NCBI GenBank assembly: GCA_003439945.1
Contig: QVRM01006480.1
Location: 1 to 64,000, forward strand
Source: Dermanyssus gallinae
Lineage: Eukaryota > Arthropoda > Arachnida > Mesostigmata > Dermanyssidae
DNA: 64,000 bases
Reading direction: 5' to 3'
A program made the position numbers and the translations under genes. The notes beneath the pieces were generated by a model. The model worked only from the letters and a program-made list of their open reading frames with translations. It searched no databases and was not told the origin of the DNA. Shown piece by piece: positions 56,473 to 64,000 of this stretch (its first letter is position 1; each line of letters begins with the position of its first letter).

Positions 56473-57960
56473 CAATTCAGCATTTATTTCATCACAAAAT
56501 TGGTAGACAGTTGATTCAATTCTCACAAGGTGTCACAAAGTGACTTTTTGGTCTTACAATATAATTTCAACTTTGGATGATAAGGACGTTCCGCAAATTT
56601 CTGGGCACACAATTATATGATAGCGTCCAATATCAAACTCTCCGCAAAAACTACAAACACATTCTTCAATATTAAAACAGCTTGGCTTCATGCATATGTA
56701 ATGGTGGTACCCGTGCCAGGTTATTCGGCAGATTAGCGAGCGGTTCCTTTGCATGGCTCCTTTCCATCTACGTGAAGAAAAGGCCGGGCCATCAGTCTAA
56801 TTCTCAGCTACAAATTTTAACTTTCTGTTTTCTCTGTAGGCTCGATATGAGTCTAGAATGTGCGGTGCAAATGGTGTGTTACTAAGTGCTAGGTTTTCAA
56901 AAAGTGTTCTCTCTCCGCACATCTCTAAGGCAAGTGTTGCCTACGCGCACTTTGGGAGCCGCAAAACACGCTTAACATATCTGGCCTTTAGCATGTCTAG
57001 ACTTTTTAGATGGCTGAGGGTCAGGTATGGTGCAATTGTGGAAAGGCAGTATGTTGCTACAGGGAGTACTTTGATTTTAAAGCAATTTATAGCTTTTACG
57101 TCCACATCGTGCATATTGCCTAACAAAAACATTGCAGACGTAGCTTTTGCTTGTATCTCTTCGATATGTCTGCTAAAAGAGAGCCCGGGGGTTAGTGTGA
57201 CGCCTAGATACGAGAAGTGGCTAACTAACTTGAGTGGTTGACCATAAACTGACAGATCATGATCCCTGGCCGCGTATGACCCTCCTCTGCTAAAGCGTAA
57301 GACCTGTGACTTTTCCGCGTTATTCTTGAGCTTGTTTTCTTCGCACCACTTCGCAGTTTCGTTGAGGTAAAACTGTAGATGGTTACGAGATTTTCCTAAA
57401 ATGACTAGATCGTCAGCATAAAATGCAAAATGGGCTTTAAGATTACGCAGTAAGTCCGCGAGTCCAGTCACGTACAAAGTAAAAAGAAATGGGCTAGCTG
57501 AGTCTCCCTGGGCTACCCCGATGGTTTGTGTTACGGGTGTTTGTACATAGTGGTCGCCGTTTTTCACCCAAATTATATTGTGCGCTAATATATTATGAAC
57601 GAGATTAAAGAGGGGCCTGTTATGTTAAAACGTTTGCGAAGAGTGTCTAATAAACGATCCCTTGGCAGGCAATCAAAAGCAGTTTGAAAATCTATAAACG
57701 CAGCGTATGTCATTTTCTTGTTAGAAAGGCGTTGTGACACATGGTTTAAAACAAACTCAACTGCATCTGACGTCGATCGCCTCTTTAAAAAACCGTATTG
57801 TTCTGCTGGAACTGTGTCTTCTACGCACGGGTACAGTCGATTAACAATGAGCGACGTTAATATCTTGTAAAGGACGCTTGTAAGTGCTATGCCCCTGTAG
57901 TTCTTTGGGTCAGTTGCATCTCCCTTTCGCTTAAATAAAGGCACGACGACGTCGAAAACC
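56473..57960 (-). pseudogene. Family B LINE, second copy, minus strand
   Basis: This is a 5'-truncated reverse transcriptase. The frame 57944-57585 gives PLFKRKGDATDPKNYRGIAL, AEQYGFLKRRSTSDAVEFVL and FIDFQTAFDCLPRDRLLD (catalytic Asp). A shift leads to 57567-56941 with GVAQGDSASPFLFTLYVTGL, FAFYADDLVILGKS (catalytic pair) and SYLGVTLTPGLSFSRHI. The tail (56754-56554) has TWHGYHHYICMKPSC and the zinc knuckle CVCSFCGEFDIGRYHIIVC. The 3' region resembles the copy at 62010 (ttattcaattcagcatttatttc). It is about 80% collinear with that copy and lies head-to-head against the + strand B element. Confidence 0.83.
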
Positions 57961-58074
57961 TATCGGATCGCATCTATATTACTTTCTGCCTCACCGTGAC
58001 ACCACTTCTTTCTAAAACCTACAGGCTGCGCTTAAGAATACATTTTAGCAGGAAATTAAGTCTCACGGCGCCCG

Positions 58075-60006
58075 GCTGCACAATACGGAACCACACACGG
58101 TGTCAACTATGCTAGAGGAAGCTTGTAGAGCAGCAAGTCGCCCCTTGCACCCCACGCTACCTCGGCGGACCCCCAAATACTGATGGAATAGTCAAATAGC
58201 CGAGGCAGGGAAAAAATATAATAAAATCAGGCGCATGTACTCGCTCGGCACCAAGCAGATCATTAAGCTCTATGGGAGGAATACAGAAAAACTTGTCGCC
58301 CCCTTGTCAGGGAAATGAAAAAGGGAAAGTCGGAGTGTTAGCAAAAACTTTTTAACAAAGTCCAGAACAATCCCTGGGGACAGAGTTATAAAATAGCCCC
58401 GACACAAATTCAGGCACTCACAACCACCACTGTCTCCCGACCTAGCTTAAAAAGTCATCGGTGGGCTGTTTTCGTTGGACCCCCATCACTAAGGCCGACC
58501 TTCGACGCCAAGGAACTAGACTTCCCTCCCATTACAGTATACGAAGAACGGCATCCCAGGAGAAGCCGTTACAATGCTTATACAGAATCATCTTACTGTT
58601 TTTATGAAAATTGTAAAGGCCATCTTGCGATCAGGCACATTTTCCGACTGCTGGAAAAAGGCCCACTCTGTCCTGATTCCTAAAACAGTATTACCCCAAA
58701 GTGACCGCTTTGCTTCTAGGTCTATTAGCATTCTTCCCAGTTTCTCTAAGACAGTCGAAGTATTTTATACACATGCGGCTCACAAACGAATTGGACGACA
58801 AAAAAGCCAGGGAGCTGGATAGAACAGCAATTGGCGCCCTACAAGATGTCTCCATCTGGATCGTTCTGCATAAATTTCGCTTGGCTTCACAAAAAACGCT
58901 GGCAATATTTCTGAACAGGCAAAAGCACCCTCCACGTCTCAACTTGAGCTTAGAAGGGCATAAAATTACCCTCTCCAGCGAAGCAAAATATTTAGGGGTG
59001 CTCCTGGATACTGGCCTAACAGATACCCTACATGTGCACTACGCGGCTGCTAAGGCCACCAAAGCTAGAAATGAACTCTCAGAATTGCTGCCGTGCACAC
59101 GGGGTGCTTGCGTTGATCGGAGGTGTCTCCTAGCGACGGTAGTAGACAGCATTATGCTTTACAGAGCCCCGCTGTGGCAGCGTACGGCTAAGCGGATTAC
59201 GTGCCGGCGGCTTTTGGATAAAACGGAGGCCGCCCTTAAGATTGCAAGAGCATATCAAACTGCGTCCACCGCGGCTGTGGTGGACGCACTTGTATATGCT
59301 TATACAGAATCATCTTACTGTTTAAGATGTTTTAAATCTACTATCCCGGCAGATTTCTTGAGATCTACGGGTTCTGGAGAGCGCAGTTTGTTGTCCCGAC
59401 TCCTCTCCCTCTCAGGAGGACGCACGAAGTCAGTGGACGCTTGGAACAATTAATGGATGAAAACTCAGGGGGGCCAGCCGGGTTTCTGGGCGCGCTCCTT
59501 TATTCCGGATGCTCGCGAGTGATGCAAAAGACGAAAGTTCAAAGACCTACCCTCTGACCCAATTTTTGATAGGCCACGGCACCTTCAGAAAAGAAACTGC
59601 ATCGCATCGTAGGTGCCCCGTCGGCACCATGCATTCTCTGCTACTCAGGAGAAGAAGAAGAAGACGACATCAAACACATCTTCGAAGTATGCGAGGCATT
59701 GAGCGCGAACAGAGGCCCTCTTGCATGACACCCACAGTTGGCACATCATGAAGGATTTTTTCGCGAATGCCGCATTTAACGAAAATGTTTGGTGCTAGCC
59801 GCGATGTGTGCTCTGTCCACGCAACCCTAAAGAAGAAGTAGGGGTTAAAGTAGTATTAAAGAACGGTTCCAGCTCCTCAATACTTCCTAGGGCCATTTAG
59901 GTGAGAGGTCTGTAGTGGGTATTATGCCAATAGCATCGGTGTCGAGTTCCACACTACCCGCTTTAGGTGTGCGTAAAAGTATGTTATCCCTCTCACCAAA
60001 AAAAGT
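58075..60006 (+). pseudogene. R1-clade LINE, plus strand, deleted
   Basis: It starts in the ORF2 linker (EEACRAASRPLHPTLPRRTPKY, with shifts). The polymerase core with both catalytic motifs is lost around 58720-58760. The frame 58701-59453 carries the end of the palm and the thumb: SLEGHKITLSSEAKYLGVLL, DTGLTDTLHVHYAAAKATK, YRAPLWQRTAKRITCRR and IARAYQTASTAAVVDAL. After a shift the tail (LIGHGTFR; remnants of the CCHC block near 59620-59690) is recognisable. The 3'UTR (59820-60006) has the conserved hairpin and an A tail. A 20-nt stretch, tgcttatacagaatcatctt, occurs at both 58574 and 59297. Confidence 0.78.
59915..59952 (+). other. R1-clade 3'UTR hairpin, copy 5
   Basis: The outer stem is GTGGG (59915-59919) with TCCAC (59948-59952), including one G-U. 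Two further flanking pairs, gta and tac, extend it. The inner stem ATGC (59924-59927) with GCAT (59933-59936) is completely different in sequence from copies 2 and 3 but pairs. Confidence 0.65.
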
Positions 60007-60146
60007 GTCGAAGAAACGGCCACATGTTCTATTGGCACTTCTAATTCACATGAAATACTGTAAATAAAGTGCACTTAAAAACAACTTAACTTCATGGTCT
60101 GAACTTTCCCGGCGGGCAATATATCTTTGCATACCATGTGTGAAGA

Positions 60147-60191
<45 letters not shown>

Positions 60192-61173
60192 AGACAATTT
60201 ATTTTTAAAACATTAAACAATGCAAAACGATCATGCACTATAGTCTTCTTTGAACCACTTTTGTTTTGGGCCACTGCTAATTGAGCTTTACTCACCATTT
60301 TTTTAACTAGACATAAAAAAAACAATTTTTAATGAAGTTGTTTTTCTCTCAGTTTTAAACTTCAAACCACAAACTCAATTTGAAAATGGCCGGTCCTTGG
60401 TTTAAGCAATGAAGCGCCAAGAAAATTATTTGCCACCAAACTACCAAGCCAAGAAACCAGCAAGCTGCTATTTGAGAGCACGCAGACGATGAGTGAACGT
60501 TGATTAAAAAAACGCTCTTTTATTCATCACAAAAGGCGGTATAAAAGCATTCACAGCATGTTCACAATATATTTTGATTGCTGCACAAATTTGCTTTGAC
60601 AGTATTTTAGTTTTCATTTGTTCAACTGCTTCACAAGTCTCCGTAAATACACGGGTGACACTTTAGCATCGGTAGTCTGGGTTGAAGGCCTAATGATAAA
60701 CCTTGCTCGATTCGACGTTGCTTATACCTTAAGCATTACGTTCAACAGATCTTTGTTCTTAATCGGGCGGCTCAGCTGTCGTATGTCAGCTTGAGGGTAT
60801 GCCAATTCATCCAATATAGCTTCCCAGCCCTTCTTAAAAAGCAACGCTGCATTCTATAGAATTCCAAGATCACTCAGTCTTGGAGGATTCCACACCTGGC
60901 ATCCATAGTTTTAAATTGGCAGAGGCACGTCTTACAACAAACACACGGAGTATCCAGTTGCACAAATCCAGTTGCGAAGGTGTTGTAGCGATTCCGACGC
61001 CGCTTTCCCTGTCGTGGTCTCCGTGGCCATACGAATAGCCATATGACATACTTTTATGACATACTTTTTGTGGATTGACAAAAACAGCAGAAGCCAGGGG
61101 GGTGTTATGCACTAGCTATTTAGGCTACGCCTGTCGTTACTCACCTCTGCATTCATAGAATGCCTAATAATGA

Positions 61174-61176
<3 letters not shown>
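60007..61176 (+). other. Intron 2 sequence without recognised genes
   Basis: The sequence is AT-rich, with a TA array at 60150-60188 and no convincing coding frame. Short tandem words (atgacatacttttatgacatacttttt near 61045-61070) are present. It lies in the 30-kb intron of the CD36-family gene. Confidence 0.6.

Positions 61177-61222
<46 letters not shown>
61177..61222. repeat. (TA)n microsatellite
   Basis: About 46 bases of TA lie roughly 100 bp upstream of a CD36-family exon. Confidence 0.9.
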
Positions 61223-61226
<4 letters not shown>

Positions 61227-61326
61227 TTTGGCAAAGCAATTTGTCAATAAGCAACAATTCATAATAAGAAGCAAGTGAGAACTTCTGGGAGAATAACGCA
61301 TGCTCTTTTTTGTTGCATTTCCACAG

Positions 61327-61494
61327 CTACCCCGATCCCGATGTGACCGCAAACATGTTTTATGCTTTGCCAATTGATCATAGGGGCAGATATTCATTTT
61401 TCGCAAAACAAAACTATACACACCTATGGGACTATCTAGTGGTGTACACCGATACAAGCAGGGTCAACTACATTCTGCGGCACTCTGGTCGGAA
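61327..61494 (+). CDS. CD36 / scavenger receptor class B family, ectodomain exon 3
   Basis: The acceptor ttgcatttccacag precedes C, completing the GG|C Gly codon of the exon ending at 31009, so the joint reads EYFYSG-YPDP. This equals the conserved G-Y-x-D-P of CD36 relatives. Next come MFYALPIDHRGRYSFFAKQN and YLVVYTDTSRVNYILRHSG, equivalent to the family G-x-F-x-G-R-N ... V-Y-T-G block. NYT is a potential N-glycosylation site. The length of 168 nt is 1 + 55 codons + 2. The donor is GTAAGT after CGG AA. Downstream exons with the conserved cysteines and second membrane segment are not within the window. Confidence 0.9.
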
Positions 61495-62009
61495 GTAAGT
61501 AGTCCTGGCTTACCATCGAAAGTAATAAGTATCCTAGAATGACAATAAGTAATCTACAACGATTTTAACGACAACTATCGTTTCGCTTTACTGAGGCAAT
61601 TTTTCAAAGTGATAATACCTATAAGTAATACGTATAGCACTGGAATAAAGGTGCTTTTGAATTGACTTGATATTAGGTATGCCATAAGTATCACCCTTGC
61701 TACCGTGGCTTAGCGTATTTAAGGACCTGTGGCGTGTCGTAAGGTGCAAGTGTGACTGTTGAGTTCTGGTGGCCCAATCAGTCCAACATATTAGCAACAA
61801 ATAGTTGTGATATTCATTCGCAAAAAAAGACAACTAAATTTGCTGATCTCGTACAATTTTTAGGGTTATGAGGGCATATGGACAACGTTGTAACAAAAGA
61901 AAGGGTACAGGTAGGTCATCTTCGGACACAAATATAAATGCTTATACCATATTTTAATGACGTTTCAATTGCAAATGGGAATCAATGTACTAAAGGAATG
62001 TAAATGCGG
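61495..62009 (+). other. CD36-family intron 3, start
   Basis: Unique-looking AT-rich intronic sequence follows the GTAAGT donor. No gene was recognised. Confidence 0.6.
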
Positions 62010-64000
62010 CAATTATTCATTCATGATTTATTCACCATAGAATTGGTAGTTACAGTCACAATACAACAGTATGGTCTGACATTATATAATCAACTCTGGC
62101 TGTTAGGGAGGTTCCAACAATTTCCTTACATACAAGCATGTGGTACCGCCCAATATTGGACTGTCCACAAAAACTACATACGCATTCTCCAATGGTAAAA
62201 CAATTTGGCTTCATGCACATAAAATGGTGGTATCCGTGCCATGTCGTTCGGCACACAATTGTGCGATTCCGTTGGCGGCTTCCTTTCCATTTATCAGAAC
62301 AAAATGCTGGGCCATCAGTGTAGTTTTCAATGGCAAACTGTATGTTTCTTGATTCTCTGAATGTTCGGTAGGAGTCCAATGCTTCTGTGTTGAACGGGAC
62401 CTTGTTGAGAACCAAGTCTTCCGTGAGTGTTCTTTCTCCGCACAGTTCTAAGGCTAGTGTGGCAGATGCGTTTTCAGGCAGTCCCAATATGCGTTTGACA
62501 AAGCAAGACTTCACTCTATCTAGGACTTTTAAATCACTCATTGTCAAATGCGGTGCTATGGCGGGTAGACAATAAGTTATGGTCGGGAGAAGTTTGATTT
62601 TGAAACAGTTTATTGCTGTTTTTAGGTCTACGTCGCGTAGATCTCCTAGTAAGGTGATTGTGGCCGCCGCTTTTGCCCGTACTCCGTCAACATGTGTACT
62701 AAATGAGAGCCTTGGGGTTAGGATAACCCCTAGGTAAGTGAAGCTGTTGACCACCTCAAGCACTCTCTCGTTTATTTTCAAGCGATGATCTCTAGCAGCA
62801 TATGATCCTCCTCTGCTGAAACGCATTACCTTTGTTTTATCTGTGTTGATCGAGAGTTTGTTCTGTTCACACCATTGTGCAGTCTCGTTGAGATAAAACT
62901 GAAGATGATTTCGGGATTTTGCTAGGATAACCAAGTCATCTGCATAGAAAGCGTGTGGGGCTTTGAGACCACGGAGCAGATCCGAGAGTCCAGTTACGTA
63001 CAGAATGAAAAGGAAAGGGCTAGCTGAGTCTCCTTGGGCCACTCCGATTGTTTGTGTTACGGGTTCTTGTACGTAGTGATCGCCGTTTTTAATCGTTATG
63101 ACGTTATATGCTAGAATGTCATGTAAAATGTTAAAAGTTGCTCCCTTTATGTCAAAACTTGATCGTAGAGTGTTCAGCAGACAGTCCCTCGGAAGACAAT
63201 CGAATGCAGTTTTAAAATCAATAAAAGCAGCGTATGTCATTTCGTTCACTGAGCGGCGATATGATACATGTTTCACTACAAATGAGACCGCATCTGACGT
63301 AGACCGTTCCCGTAGAAAGCCATATTGCTCCGGCGGGACCTTCTCCTCGGTGGCCGAGTACAGCCTGTTAACGATTAGCGATGTTAGGGTCTTATAGAGC
63401 ACGCTTGTGAGTGCGATGCCTCTATAGTTTCTCGGGTCAGTTGGATCTCCTTTACGCTTGAAGATAGGCTGCAGAAAGCTCTGCCGCCACTCGACGGGTA
63501 TTTTCCCTTGTCTAAGACATACATTGTAGAGCTTTGTTAAAATTGGACAAACTACATTTACATTCTTCTTGAGGTGTTCATATGCAATAAGATCTGGCCC
63601 TGTCGACTTCCCATCTTGTTTCTGCTTAATAGCGGCCTCGACTTCGTTTTCGGTAAAATCTGTAAAATTATCATCGTCACAGGCATCTCGGTCTGGTAAT
63701 GCGCACTCTTGTGTCAGTAGTCTTCTGAAGTGATCTACCCAGTCATTATCGTTTATCACTGGATTTAGCGACGTTGGTCTCCTCGGGAGAAGCAGCCACG
63801 GCTTCTGCACGCTTGCTGTTATAAGCCGTACACGCTGATCTTCTTCGTAACGCAATTTTTTCTCTCTTTTCATGTGCGTGAATTCCTTTTTCATCTCTGC
63901 TATGCGACGGAGTGTTGCTGGTGACCTATTTTGAATTGAACAGATTGCGTGCTTCATTTTCCGGCATTCCTCATCAAACCAAGGCTTGTGTCTCTGGATT
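62010..64000 (-). pseudogene. Family B LINE ORF2, best copy, runs off the window edge
   Basis: The frame 63957-62056 (633 codons) is open from the linker to the stop, the longest family B frame here. In order: SVQKPWLLLPRRP, FTENEVEAAIKQKQDGKSTG, PDLIAYEHLK, LQPIFKRKGDPTDPRNYRGI, EQYGFLRERSTSDAV, FIDFKTAFDCLPRDCLLN (catalytic Asp), GVAQGDSASPFLFILYVTGL, HAFYADDLVILAKS (catalytic pair), FTYLGVILTPRLSFSTH. The tail has TWHGYHHFMCMKPNC and the zinc knuckle CVCSFCGQSNIGRYHMLVC. The sequence near 64000 still matches the linker (HKPWFDEEC), so the endonuclease and ORF1 lie beyond the edge. The 3' end is near 62010. This copy could be intact. Confidence 0.87.

Overview
This is a eukaryotic window, almost certainly from an animal. 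It holds three spliced exons with consensus GT-AG borders, LINE-type retrotransposons, a Tc1-like transposon, tRNA-derived SINE-like sequence and long TA and TAA microsatellites. There are no prokaryotic operons, rRNA or CRISPR. The repeat mix suggests an arthropod, and a chelicerate such as a tick is a guess rather than a demonstrated assignment.

The only host gene I can support is on the + strand. It is a CD36 / scavenger receptor class B family membrane protein, seen as three consecutive exons at 8152-8383, 30770-31009 and 61327-61494. They splice in a consistent reading frame (every codon split is 2+1) and are separated by introns of 22.4 kb and 30.3 kb. The gene runs off both ends of the visible exon set: the first coding exon and the C-terminal half are not here. 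Nearly everything else lies in or around these introns.

The transposable elements fall into these groups. (1) R1-clade LINEs: copies at 2000-4878, 8990-9595, 9735-10786, 10823-11012, 29558-30514, 50141-56364 (essentially full length, 6.2 kb) and 58075-60006. (2) Two related APE-type LINE families with a C-terminal zinc-knuckle tail: family A (11090-13190, 45189-48616) and family B (43830-56472 in pieces, 56473-57960, 62010-64000). The 5' part of the B element carries a 2A-like peptide and a PHD-like finger in ORF1. (3) R4/Dong-like LINEs with a restriction-like endonuclease and a YLDD reverse transcriptase: 21946-26440, 31520-33170, 33300-36110, 36658-43380, 37602-40220, plus fragments at 13.6 and 15.2 kb. 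Two of these have a separate CCHC gag-like ORF1 joined to ORF2 by a TAATG stop/start overlap. (4) An R2/NeSL-like element at 18835-21240, a CR1/Jockey-like remnant at 5539-7450, an unassigned APE LINE at 27601-29558, a DD34E Tc1-like transposase at 26607-27600, a 1.1 kb foldback palindrome at 13998-15115 and tRNA-like sequences.

The layout is strongly nested. Family A interrupts element B at 45189-48616, and a full R1-clade element interrupts the same B copy at 50141-56364. An R4/Dong-like element interrupts another one at 37602-40220. Each of these three insertions has a readable target-site duplication. The stretch from 9.6 to 15.2 kb is a chain of fragments each bounded by (TA)n. Several R4/Dong-like copies abut (TAA)n arrays. 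The most novel-looking items are the covarying 3'UTR hairpin of the R1-clade elements, the two-ORF TAATG-coupled restriction-endonuclease LINEs, and the 2A-PHD LINE.
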